Made by a program: the position numbers and the translations under genes
Shown here: one piece after another, positions 25,803-32,103 of the stretch
Numbering within the stretch: position 1 is the stretch's first letter
Layout: each line of letters starts with the position of its first letter
The notes under the pieces: generated by a model
Seen by the model: the letters and a program-made list of their open reading frames with translations, nothing else
Told to the model about the DNA's origin: nothing
The model's database searches: none
Origin: Flavobacteriales bacterium
GTDB taxonomy: Bacteria > Bacteroidota > Bacteroidia > Flavobacteriales_D > Sanyastnellaceae
Assembly (NCBI GenBank): GCA_947466425.1
Contig: CANIBZ010000002.1
Coordinates: 58,840 to 122,839 of the forward strand
DNA: 64,000 nt
Direction: 5' to 3'

Positions 25803-27653
25803 TTAGTTTATGTTGAAACGGAATCCAACACGGAACCAACGTCCTGGCATTTCAATGTACCCTTGATCAATGTATTTTCTGTCAAGCAGGTTGGTTACAT
25901 CGAAATTCAATGTAATGTTTTCATTCAACTTCCACATTCCACGGAAATCAAAGACAGTGTAGTTTGTTCCAGTGAATCGTTCCGTATATCGAACGGTTAG
26001 GTTCGTGCTTAGTGTGTTTGTGATTTGCTGACGGTATTGAAAAGTAACGCGGTGTCTTGCGTGATACAAGGCATATTTACTTTGCACTTCGTTCTCTGTT
26101 CCCAAGTGTGCATCTAGATAGGTGTAATTCAACCTCAAAGATGTTTTATCGCACACTTGCCAATGTAAGTTCGCATTAACCCCCAAGAAATTAACCGTGG
26201 TGAAGTTGGAAGGTGTCCATTTGTCTAAATCGTTCGCTCGCGTGTAGTTGATGGCATTGAATACGCTGCGATAAAATCCGCTTGCTGTGAAATTCAACTT
26301 TCCGAATTTCTTGAACCCCACTTCAACGTTGCGAGCTTTCTCTCCTAAGAGCGAATCGTTTCCTGTGTTTGAACGATCTGAGTAATACAATTCGGTATAA
26401 GATGGAAGGCGATTTCCTGTTCCAACATTTGCGAAGATCGCAGATTTGTTTGTGAAGTGACGAATGGTCTCAATACCTGGAAAGAAGCTCACCCCATTAG
26501 CAGTATTGTATTGCGCATTCAGACCAAGAGTGGTGTTGAATTTCCCAAGCATGAATCGCTCTTCGCCGTATACGTTGAAGAACGAACGTGAGTGGTCTCC
26601 AAGGTTGGTACTTTGAATAATCTCTGTTCTGCCCTCAGCGCCAAGACCCAGTTGACCAAATTTGTTCGCTCGGGTGGCATGCAATTCAACACCCGCTGCT
26701 TTGCTGTTGTGCGTGTTTTCGTAATAGCTCGGATTGTCTTTAATAAAGACGTAATGATCGTGATTGAAACGCGCGTAAACAATGGGTTTGAAGGTCCAAA
26801 TGTTTTTCTGATCTACAATATTTGCTTTCGCAGAAACAAATGAAGTGTTCACGTCTTCAAAAGCGTCTTTGTCATACGGATAAGCATAATAGCCATTTGC
26901 ACCGAAGTTGTTTTTGAAGAGACCCGCCATGATATCGAGAGTGTTGCTTCGCTTCAACTGGTAATGCCCGAGGTAACTAATGCGTTGTTGGTCATTGGCA
27001 GAATTGTAGCGGTATCCGTTCGTTTTGAATTGACCAGCAGAAATGCTGTGTTGCGATTTATTTTTCCCGAAGGCTGCCATGGCTTGAATTCCATTTGCAA
27101 CAAATCCTTCTTGCGAAGAAGCAGTGGCGTTGAAAGTTTCAACAAAGGAAGTTCCTGCTTTAGGCAAAGACGTCACGATATTAATTGCACCGGCCAAGGC
27201 ATTCGAACCGTATATTCTTCCGGCTGTTCCGTTCATGACTTCAATGCGTTCAATTTGCGTAAGGTCTACCGGAAGGTTCAGCATGTGGTGTCCGGTTTGC
27301 GGGTCGCGCATGGGAACGCCGTTGATGAGAATCAAGCATTGCTCGAATCCAGCACCCATCATGGAAAGGTCTGCTTGCGCACCGAACGGTCCGCGCTCGC
27401 GAATGTCCAGTCCAGAAACATAGCTCAACAACTCATTCACACTTCGAACGGGAAGAGACTGAATGTCTTTCTTCGTGATCACTTGAACATCGCGTCCGTA
27501 GTTTCCGTTTAAACGTTTTTCTTGAATGTTTGCGCCAACGAGAACATAGGTCTCGATAGCTGGTAAATTTTGTCTCACGAGATCGGGCTGCGCGAAGGCT
27601 TGAAATGAAGTGGAGGCAAGGAGAGCGACAAAAATGTACTGGGCTGTTTTCAT
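25803..27653 (-). CDS. TonB-dependent outer-membrane receptor, BtuB-like
   Basis: 616 residues from the ATG at 27653 (MKTAQYIFVALLAS, a proper signal peptide ending AFAQ); an in-frame start 63 nt upstream gives a cysteine-rich leader and lies across the divergent promoter. Plug motifs: VITKKDIQSLPVRSVNELL, DIRERGPFGAQADLSMMGAG, LINGVPMRDPQTGHH, RIEVMNGTAGRIYGSNALAG. These fit the short BtuB/cobalamin-type subfamily. No cobalamin riboswitch can be seen in the 73-bp space to the next gene, so the B12 link is weak. Confidence 0.87.
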   Translation of the reverse strand: MKTAQYIFVALLASTSFQAFAQPDLVRQNLPAIETYVLVGANIQEKRLNGNYGRDVQVITKKDIQSLPVRSVNELLSYVSGLDIRERGPFGAQADLSMMGAGFEQCLILINGVPMRDPQTGHHMLNLPVDLTQIERIEVMNGTAGRIYGSNALAGAINIVTSLPKAGTSFVETFNATASSQEGFVANGIQAMAAFGKNKSQHSISAGQFKTNGYRYNSANDQQRISYLGHYQLKRSNTLDIMAGLFKNNFGANGYYAYPYDKDAFEDVNTSFVSAKANIVDQKNIWTFKPIVYARFNHDHYVFIKDNPSYYENTHNSKAAGVELHATRANKFGQLGLGAEGRTEIIQSTNLGDHSRSFFNVYGEERFMLGKFNTTLGLNAQYNTANGVSFFPGIETIRHFTNKSAIFANVGTGNRLPSYTELYYSDRSNTGNDSLLGEKARNVEVGFKKFGKLNFTASGFYRSVFNAINYTRANDLDKWTPSNFTTVNFLGVNANLHWQVCDKTSLRLNYTYLDAHLGTENEVQSKYALYHARHRVTFQYRQQITNTLSTNLTVRYTERFTGTNYTVFDFRGMWKLNENITLNFDVTNLLDRKYIDQGYIEMPGRWFRVGFRFNIN

Positions 27654-27726
27654 AGTTAGCAATAAAATTTTCGAGCACGAATATACTTCAATGTGTTTCG
27701 TACATTTGCATTTCAAACACAGAATT

Positions 27727-28254
27727 ATGAATCATGCTATAAAGTTTTTGTTTGCGCTATCTAGCGTCTTTATGACCGTTCTTTTGTTTAGTGACGGTTA
27801 TTGGGGAAGAGGTATTGCCATGATCATTCCATCGGCCATATTGGTTTTCATGTGCACGCGCAGTGTCCGCATGATTTTGGTATTTTACTACATGCAAGTA
27901 CAGAAAATTGAAAAAGCTCGCAAATGGTTAGATCGCATTAAGGTGAATCAGTTGTGGAAGAATCAACGCGGATACTATTTCTTCATCAAAGGATCTATGG
28001 ATGTTCAAACGAACAAGTTCTCTGAAAGCGAGCGTTTGTTCAAAGAAGCTTTACGTCTTGGTTTGAAGAAGGATGTTGACAAAGCAGCTGTGTATTTGAA
28101 TCTTGCAGTTTTATCAGGAAACAAGAACGATAAGATGACAGCGACTATGCATTTGAAGAAAGCGGAAGCGTTGGATTCAAAAGGATATTTGAAGAATGAC
28201 ATTAAGCAGGTGAAGAAGATGTTGAATACGAGTCCGAAGATGGTTAGGAGATAG
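27727..28254 (+). CDS. Membrane-anchored TPR-like protein
   Basis: 175 residues from the ATG at 27727. Two hydrophobic helices (about 5-22 and 27-57) are followed by a helical part with a TPR-like pattern: YFFIKGSMDVQTNKFSESER, LFKEALRLGLKK, VYLNLAVLSGNKND, MHLKKAEALD. Probably an inner-membrane scaffold for protein contacts; no partner is evident. TACATTTG (27701-27708) lies 18 nt before the ATG. The last codons and the TAG blend into the polypurine tract that opens micro-hairpin array B, so the repeat may have replaced the native end of the protein. Confidence 0.7.
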   Translation: MNHAIKFLFALSSVFMTVLLFSDGYWGRGIAMIIPSAILVFMCTRSVRMILVFYYMQVQKIEKARKWLDRIKVNQLWKNQRGYYFFIKGSMDVQTNKFSESERLFKEALRLGLKKDVDKAAVYLNLAVLSGNKNDKMTATMHLKKAEALDSKGYLKNDIKQVKKMLNTSPKMVRR

Positions 28255-28345
28255 GTTAAGAGAGGTTAAGAGAAGGGAAGAATGTGCGAAGCACGAATGT
28301 GGCGGAGCCACGAATGTTGAAAGACAACGAATGCCTTTGGCGAGT
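28255..28345 (+). repeat. GAAT-linked micro-hairpin array B with polypurine leader
   Basis: A purine-rich leader (28255-28280, units of the GGTTAAGAGA/GGGAAGA kind) leads directly from the stop codon of the TPR-like gene into four perfect hairpins: GTGC-GAA-GCAC (28284-28294), GTGGC-GGA-GCCAC (28299-28311), GTTG-AAAGA-CAAC (28316-28328) and GCC-TTT-GGC (28333-28341). Linkers are GAAT, GAAT, GAAT; the next four bases after the last hairpin are GAGT. The first contains GCGAAGC, known as an unusually stable DNA mini-hairpin. Confidence 0.88.
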
Positions 28346-28355
28346 GTGTTTTTAG

Positions 28356-28399
28356 ATAGGTAAGAAAGGGTAAGAAAAAATGGTAAGAGAGGGTAAGAT
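28356..28399 (+). repeat. Polypurine tract, left flank of the four-helix-bundle gene
   Basis: Purine-rich block of GGTAAGAAAGGGTAAGA and GGTAAGAGAGGGTAAGA units. It is an imperfect inverted copy of the block at 28876-28914, and the two enclose the gene at 28404-28766. Confidence 0.75.
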
Positions 28400-28403
28400 T
28401 TCT

Positions 28404-28766
28404 TTATTCTAGTTTCGATTTGATTGTGAGGATTGATTTGTTAAGCATGAAGTGAATGTGTCTGCATTGCTTTTCGAGTAATAGTATTTTATCTTCAGAA
28501 ACGTATTTCATTTCTTTTATTAAATGAAGCCAGTACAAAGTTTCTTTGCATTCTTTGAATGAGATGTACTGTTTGTTCAAGAAGTCTTTTTGTGAAATTG
28601 CTCCTTGTGATTCAGCAAGGTTTGCTCCAATGGACGTTCCACTACGTGCGATTTGCTTCGATAAAATGAATTCCTTCTTTTCATAAAGATCATTTGCTAA
28701 TTTTAGAATTCCAATTGCAAATTCAGTTGCAACATCGTTGATATAAGCCATACTTTTTTCTGGCAA
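28404..28766 (-). CDS. Four-helix-bundle protein (23S rRNA intervening-sequence/S23 family)
   Basis: 120 residues (start 28766, or 28751 at MAYI). The family signature is plain: an N-terminal amphipathic helix (VATEFAIGILKLAN), then LSKQIARSGTSIGANLAESQ, then SFKECKETLYWLHLIKE. This family was first seen inside 23S rRNA intervening sequences and also occurs free-standing, scattered through Bacteroidota genomes; its biochemical role is unknown, although the fold is shared with the Avd accessory protein of diversity-generating retroelements. Here it lies between inverted polypurine tracts and its stop codon is 4 nt from one of them, which looks like a small insertion unit. Confidence 0.88.
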   Translation of the reverse strand: MPEKSMAYINDVATEFAIGILKLANDLYEKKEFILSKQIARSGTSIGANLAESQGAISQKDFLNKQYISFKECKETLYWLHLIKEMKYVSEDKILLLEKQCRHIHFMLNKSILTIKSKLE

Positions 28767-28875
28767 AATTCAACCTTGGAATTCCGAAATTCAACAAATC
28801 ATTATGCCATAAGTTCAATGCAAATCTCCCTAACCCCTTGTCAAAAGAGCAATTCAATGCAAAATAACAAATCAA

Positions 28876-28914
28876 AATCTTACCATCTCTTCCCTTTTCT
28901 TCCCCTCTCTTACC
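28876..28914 (-). repeat. Polypurine tract, right flank of the four-helix-bundle gene
   Basis: Read on the minus strand it is GGTAAGAGAGGGGAAGAAAA followed by more purines and GGTAAGATTTT. It starts two bases after the stop codon of the gene at 28917 and mirrors the left tract at 28356-28399. Confidence 0.75.
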
Positions 28915-28916
28915 TT

Positions 28917-29192
28917 TTAAATGGTGTCCGCAATTAAAGGCAGCACCTCTAAACTTTTCATCAATTGAAATAGCGGAAGCGTCTTCATCTTTTCGTTGAC
29001 TTCTTCTTCCGTTAGATTCTTGAAGATTAAAATGGCTCCGTTTCTAGTTGGACGAAGAAACAATTGATCAAGAAATCCTTCTGCTTTCCAAGCAGCAACA
29101 ACTTCACGTTCGTGTTTGATTATTTCCTGAAAGTTTTCAGGAAGGTTGTCTGTGTGGATGGTTAGGATGGCTAATACGTGTGTTGCAGTCAT
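28917..29192 (-). CDS. Small muconolactone-isomerase-like (ferredoxin-fold) protein
   Basis: 91 residues from the ATG at 29192 (MTATHVLAILTIHTDN); an in-frame start 96 nt upstream adds an unlikely basic leader. The pattern (beta strand, EIIKHEREVVAAWKAEGFLDQLFLRP, NGAILIFKNLTEEEVNEKMKTLPL, FQLMKSLEVLPL) matches small dimeric alpha/beta-barrel proteins related to muconolactone isomerase and YciI. Catalytic residues cannot be judged. Its stop codon is followed within two bases by the right polypurine tract. Confidence 0.7.
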   Translation of the reverse strand: MTATHVLAILTIHTDNLPENFQEIIKHEREVVAAWKAEGFLDQLFLRPTRNGAILIFKNLTEEEVNEKMKTLPLFQLMKSLEVLPLIADTI

Positions 29193-29291
29193 AATTTTTG
29201 ATTTGTAATTTTTTCGAAGCGAATAGAAATTAGCTTTCAGCAAATATATTCGAAGTAACTTCGTTCTCCTTCCGAAAAAAAATAACATTCA

Positions 29292-30182
29292 ATGAAAAGA
29301 AACATTCTTCTTTTGGCCTTAGCCATCGCATCGAGTGCAATAGTAACCGCGCAAGAAGTGAAACATCCGAAATACAAGATTTCACAATTTCAACTTTCAT
29401 TCGGAGGCGATCGATCGTTGGCGCCTTTAAACATTAACCAGAATGAATTCAATGTTCTTGCGCCCGGTGCACAGATACCCGCGAATTCAACGCCTTACAC
29501 CACGCAGTTTGGTTGGGATGCACCAACGTTAAATATGAACGTGGCCTTTCATCCGTTAAAGAAAAACGGATTGTCAGGCGAGTACAACAAGAATCGCACT
29601 TTCCGCGCAGGAATATCGGCGCAGGGGATCAGCGCTTCCATCTACAACACGTCTAATTCTTTTACGACACGAATAGATACGTTGGTGTCTTCAGCAAACG
29701 GAAGCATATACGGATTTGTAGATTCTACTCATCGCGATTTTACGTTTAGCAATTACATGGCTACCGCGGTGAAATTAGATTTTTCTTATTTGGCATCAAC
29801 TGATGTTTCGAAACGTTTTTCGTTTTATTCAGGAGTTGGATTGAACTTCGGAATTACGCTTGCGCCGCGGACAGAGATTCATTCGCACGCATGGGATTCA
29901 GAGCAAATAACAGACACCAACGGTAATTTCATTTCAACGCAGTCTGTTTACAATGCGCTGAATGTGAATCGTCAGGTTTATCAGAATAAGATGGGCTACA
30001 TGGCAGCGTTGTACGTTCCAATTGGAGTAGATTTTCGTTTGGGAAAGAAGAACGAAGTCATGAAAAAAATGCATCTGTTTTTTGAATTACGTCCGACCAT
30101 TTCGGTATTGAGCATTCCTGAAACAAAGACGTATGTTTATCCGAGTATGCAGAATTGTTTTGGTCTTAAAATAGAGTGGTGA
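29292..30182 (+). CDS. Secreted or outer-membrane protein of unknown function
   Basis: 296 residues with a signal peptide (1-20, ending TAQ). The mature sequence alternates hydrophobic and polar residues, has many aromatic residues and ends with LKIEW, which suggests an outer-membrane beta-barrel. No family is recognised. Two -7-like elements (TATATTCG 29245-29252 and TAACTTCG 29256-29263) lie upstream. Micro-hairpin array C begins a few bases after its stop codon. Confidence 0.65.
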   Translation: MKRNILLLALAIASSAIVTAQEVKHPKYKISQFQLSFGGDRSLAPLNINQNEFNVLAPGAQIPANSTPYTTQFGWDAPTLNMNVAFHPLKKNGLSGEYNKNRTFRAGISAQGISASIYNTSNSFTTRIDTLVSSANGSIYGFVDSTHRDFTFSNYMATAVKLDFSYLASTDVSKRFSFYSGVGLNFGITLAPRTEIHSHAWDSEQITDTNGNFISTQSVYNALNVNRQVYQNKMGYMAALYVPIGVDFRLGKKNEVMKKMHLFFELRPTISVLSIPETKTYVYPSMQNCFGLKIEW

Positions 30183-30186
30183 AATT

Positions 30187-30270
30187 TGGGTAAGAATGTG
30201 TAAACACGAATGTTGCAAAGCAACGAATGTCCTGCGGACGAATGCCGATGGCGAATGTCTTCGACGATTT
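30187..30270 (+). repeat. GAAT-linked micro-hairpin array C
   Basis: After a short GGGTAA leader, five perfect hairpins: GTGT-AA-ACAC (30198-30207), GTTGC-AAA-GCAAC (30212-30224), GTCC-TGC-GGAC (30229-30239), GCC-GAT-GGC (30244-30252), GTC-TTC-GAC (30257-30265); all four linkers are GAAT. The array is in sense with the gene ending at 30182. Stems differ from those of array B at both arms, so pairing is kept by compensating changes. Confidence 0.9.
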
Positions 30271-30296
30271 TATTAATGTGATTTGTGATTGAAAAA

Positions 30297-30749
30297 ATGA
30301 ATAAGAAAGAAGTTTACGAAGCGTTGGTGAAGGTGATTCAGGAGCGAGGGGCTGAGATGCAATTGGCGTGGAATGAACTCATGGAATCGAACAAGCAAGA
30401 GGGGAAGAGTTCGGCAGGGGATAAGCACGAGACTGCAGCGGCGCAGGTGCATTTGGAATTGGAGAAGATGGGAAAGCAGATGCAAGAGCACAATCGCAAG
30501 TGCGAAGAACTAGAGCGGTTCAATCCGTCTAAACTAGAATCGAGTAATATCGTTCGAAGTGGCTCATTGGTTGAAACCAGCGTGGGTTGGTTTTACATCA
30601 TTACATCATTGGGAAAACTAACTACAGCAGTCGGAGAATGTTATGTCGTTAGCGCGTCCTCTCCCATTGGTGCAGTCATGCTTGGAAAACAAGTTGGAGA
30701 GGTGTTTCAGTGGAATGGGAGGGAGGGGGCGGTGGTTGGGATCTTTTAA
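30297..30749 (+). CDS. GreA/GreB C-terminal-like protein
   Basis: 150 residues from the ATG at 30297 (a GTG at 30285 is less likely). The first ~75 residues are helical and charged; the second half (SLVETSVGWFYIITSLGKL, then CYVVSASSPIGAVMLGKQVGEVF and FNG-like WNGREG) matches the FKBP-like C-terminal domain of Gre factors, as in a Bacteroidota group often misnamed 3-oxoacyl-ACP synthase. It may bind RNA polymerase; the N-terminal coiled coil is not a proven Gre coil, so transcript cleavage should not be assumed. Array D starts at its stop codon. Confidence 0.7.
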   Translation: MNKKEVYEALVKVIQERGAEMQLAWNELMESNKQEGKSSAGDKHETAAAQVHLELEKMGKQMQEHNRKCEELERFNPSKLESSNIVRSGSLVETSVGWFYIITSLGKLTTAVGECYVVSASSPIGAVMLGKQVGEVFQWNGREGAVVGIF

Positions 30750-30812
30750 AGAGGGAAGAATGTGCGAGCACGAATGTCTTCGACGAATGCCTTCGGCGAA
30801 TGTCTCCGACTG
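30750..30812 (+). repeat. GAAT-linked micro-hairpin array D
   Basis: Directly after the TAA of the Gre-like gene: a short purine leader (GAGGGAAGAA) and four perfect hairpins GTGC-GA-GCAC (30762-30771), GTC-TTC-GAC (30776-30784), GCC-TTC-GGC (30789-30797), GTC-TCC-GAC (30802-30810). All three linkers are GAAT. Confidence 0.9.
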
Positions 30813-30848
30813 TTAATCAACAACATTAGTTCTAATTACTTTGTAGCA

Positions 30849-30957
30849 ATAAAATCTTCGATTTTCCAATTACGCAGTGCGAATAAAATCTTCGATTTTC
30901 CCATTACGTAGTAGGAATAACGAAGTTCCAATTACGTAGTTCCAACAAGGTAGTTCA
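30849..30957 (-). repeat. 34-bp/14-bp repeat array F
   Basis: Two 34-bp units starting at 30851 and 30885, each opening with the hairpin AAAATC-TTC-GATTTT and continuing CCAATTACG/CCCATTACG, then shorter ~14-bp units of the GTTCCAATTACGTA kind. On the minus strand the stop codon of the DUF2461 gene (30955-30957) lies at the edge of the array, so the array directly follows that gene. Confidence 0.85.
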
Positions 30958-31638
30958 CAACGCCTCTCCGTTAAGATCCGTCGTAAGAATTTCACTCATG
31001 TAATCGAAGAACGGACGCATGGCTTGGAAAGTGGTGAAAACGTTCTCAAGGTATTTTTCTGATTGCGCTTGTTTGTCGGTGAATCGCTTTACTAGCAAGA
31101 ACTGTTTGTAATTGATGAGGTGAATTGCAGGATGATCTTTATCGAATCCTTTCGGAGCGGTCTTCAGTTGTTCACCTTCGAGTTTGCCGAAGGTGGAGAT
31201 AAATTCTTTCGATGCAAGTATTTCTTGAAGGGGTTCTGGGTCGGCGGCTATTTGCATGCGAATGTGTTTCAAATCTTCCGGAGAAGGTCCCCAGAATCCA
31301 CCGCCTAAAAAACAATTTCCCGGTTCAATGTGGAAGTAGTATCCGCCGCGTAGTTCTTTCGTCGCACGGGTGAATGCTCCGCCAATGTTGGTTTTATAAG
31401 GAGATTTGTCTTTTGAAAAACGAACATCTTTGTGTATTCTGAAAATCGATTTCTTTCCGCTTGCCGTTTCAATGTTGTCAACTTGCTTCATCTTCTCAAG
31501 CAGTTCATCTGCAAATTGCACCACCAAACCGTGTTGCTCTTGGTATCGCTCTTTATTCTCATTGAACCACTCGCGGTTGTTGTTTTCTTTGAGTTCTTCC
31601 AAGAAAGAAAAGACTGAGGCGGGAATAGATTTTTGCAT
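30955..31638 (-). CDS. DUF2461 domain-containing protein
   Basis: 227 residues from the ATG at 31638, the usual length of the family. The frame is open for another 69 codons upstream but that part is a translation of micro-hairpin array E and is rejected. Family pattern: FLEELKENNNREWFNENKERY at the N-terminus, FRIHKDVRFSKDKSPYKTNIGG and GGYYFHIEPGNCFLGGGFWGP in the core. Function is unknown. TACATTCG (31656-31663, minus strand) precedes the ATG by 17 nt. Confidence 0.9.
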   Translation of the reverse strand: MQKSIPASVFSFLEELKENNNREWFNENKERYQEQHGLVVQFADELLEKMKQVDNIETASGKKSIFRIHKDVRFSKDKSPYKTNIGGAFTRATKELRGGYYFHIEPGNCFLGGGFWGPSPEDLKHIRMQIAADPEPLQEILASKEFISTFGKLEGEQLKTAPKGFDKDHPAIHLINYKQFLLVKRFTDKQAQSEKYLENVFTTFQAMRPFFDYMSEILTTDLNGEAL

Positions 31639-31688
31639 GGTGTAACGGTTGGGGGCGAATGTACGAACGAAGTTTCCATGATAGTGAA

Positions 31689-31791
31689 TAGTAAAGAGAA
31701 GGGAAGAGAAGGGAAGAATGTTGCGAAGCAACTGATGTGCAAGCACGAATGTTACATTGTAACGAATGCCCGTAGGGCGAATGTCTTCAAC
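31689..31791 (+). repeat. GAAT-linked micro-hairpin array E with polypurine leader
   Basis: A polypurine leader (31690-31715, AAAGAGAA and GGGAAGA units) and five hairpins: GTTGC-GAA-GCAAC (31720-31732), GTGC-AA-GCAC (31737-31746), GTTAC-ATT-GTAAC (31751-31763), GCCC-GTA-GGGC (31768-31778) and GTC-TTC-AAC (31783-31791, one mismatch). Linkers TGAT, GAAT, GAAT, GAAT. Unlike the other arrays it does not follow a stop codon; it lies upstream of the DUF2461 gene on the opposite strand. Confidence 0.88.
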
Positions 31792-31798
31792 TTTAATA

Positions 31799-31854
31799 AA
31801 TAACAAAGTTCCAATTACGAAGTAGGAATAACGCAGTTCCAACAACGTAGTTCA
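31799..31854 (+). repeat. 14-bp-type repeat array G
   Basis: Degenerate ~14-bp units (AACAAAGTTCC, AATTACGAAGTAGG, AATAACGCAGTTCC, AACAACGTAGTTC) of the same family as arrays F and H, placed eight bases after the end of array E. It lacks the AAAATC hairpin. Confidence 0.75.
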
Positions 31855-31860
31855 AAAGTA

Positions 31861-31920
31861 CCCCGGATAGAAGTGTAAAGCCTTTGAGCGAAGCGAGAAG
31901 CTTGGAACGGATAGCCGGAA
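31861..31920 (-). other. Conserved-looking structured element downstream of tRNA-Ser
   Basis: A GGATAG box near each end (31865-31870 and 31909-31914) and CCGG on both outer edges (31863-31866, 31915-31918) could pair, enclosing a CTTTGAGCGAAGCGAGAAG hairpin. I recall similar GGATAGAAG...GGATAGCCGG elements between genes in many Bacteroidota genomes, but cannot name the family or decide the strand from sequence alone. It sits just beyond the tRNA terminator. Confidence 0.45.
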
Positions 31921-31927
31921 AAGGTTC

Positions 31928-31957
31928 AAAAAAAAGCCCCGAATGTATCGAGGCTTT
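31928..31957 (-). terminator. Terminator of tRNA-Ser
   Basis: On the minus strand AAAAGCCTCGA pairs with TCGGGGCTTTT (one G-U pair) around a 5-nt loop, with the T-run extending to eight. It lies 5 bp past the tRNA 3' end. Confidence 0.88.
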
Positions 31958-31962
31958 TCAAG

Positions 31963-32047
31963 CGGAGAGCTAGGGATTCGAACCCCAGGACCTGTTACAG
32001 TCAACAGTTTTCAAGACTGCCGCAATCGACCACTCTGCCAGCTCTCC
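31963..32047 (-). tRNA. tRNA-Ser (anticodon UGA)
   Basis: 85 nt. Acceptor stem GGAGAGC/GCTCTCC (32041-32047 with 31964-31970), discriminator G at 31963, D-loop AGAGTGGTCGATTGC, anticodon arm GCAGT-CTTGAAA-ACTGT with anticodon TGA, a long variable arm (TTGACTGTAACAGGTCC) typical of type II tRNAs, and T arm TGGGGTTCGAATCCCTA. The 3' CCA is not encoded. Decodes UCA and other UCN codons. Confidence 0.97.
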
Positions 32048-32090
32048 GCGGCAAAGATAATATCTTTTTCGAATCACAAAAGAGTTTTCT

Positions 32091-32098
32091 TAAATTCG
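32091..32098 (+). promoter_or_regulatory. Promoter -7 element adjoining the start codon at 32104
   Basis: TAAATTCG, 5 nt before the ATG; predicted transcript would be leaderless or nearly so. Confidence 0.4.
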
Positions 32099-32103
32099 TT
32101 GCA

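Noticed and set aside
27654..27716. Upstream start for the BtuB-like receptor
   Set aside because: It would place a cysteine-rich leader before the signal peptide and run through the promoter region of the divergent gene.
27654..27726. Cobalamin riboswitch before the BtuB-like receptor
   Set aside because: Only 73 bp separate the divergent starts, too short for the riboswitch, and no B12-box sequence is visible.
28291..28299. GAAT linkers as decoy -7 boxes (CATTCG on the other strand)
   Set aside because: Tempting because promoters here end in (A)TTCG, but the upstream TA of TAnnTTCG is missing at the linkers.
28404..28766. Diversity-generating retroelement (Avd-like gene)
   Set aside because: No reverse transcriptase, template repeat or variable repeat is nearby; sequence fits the IVS/S23 family better.
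28280..31791. Micro-hairpin arrays as CRISPR or integron attC sites
   Set aside because: Linkers are only 4 nt and hairpins vary in sequence; there is no integrase, no R/L box and no cassette structure.
31639..31845. 69-codon N-terminal extension of the DUF2461 protein
   Set aside because: It translates micro-hairpin array E and its polypurine leader and adds nothing like the family; the ATG at 31638 gives the normal length and has a -7 box 17 nt upstream.
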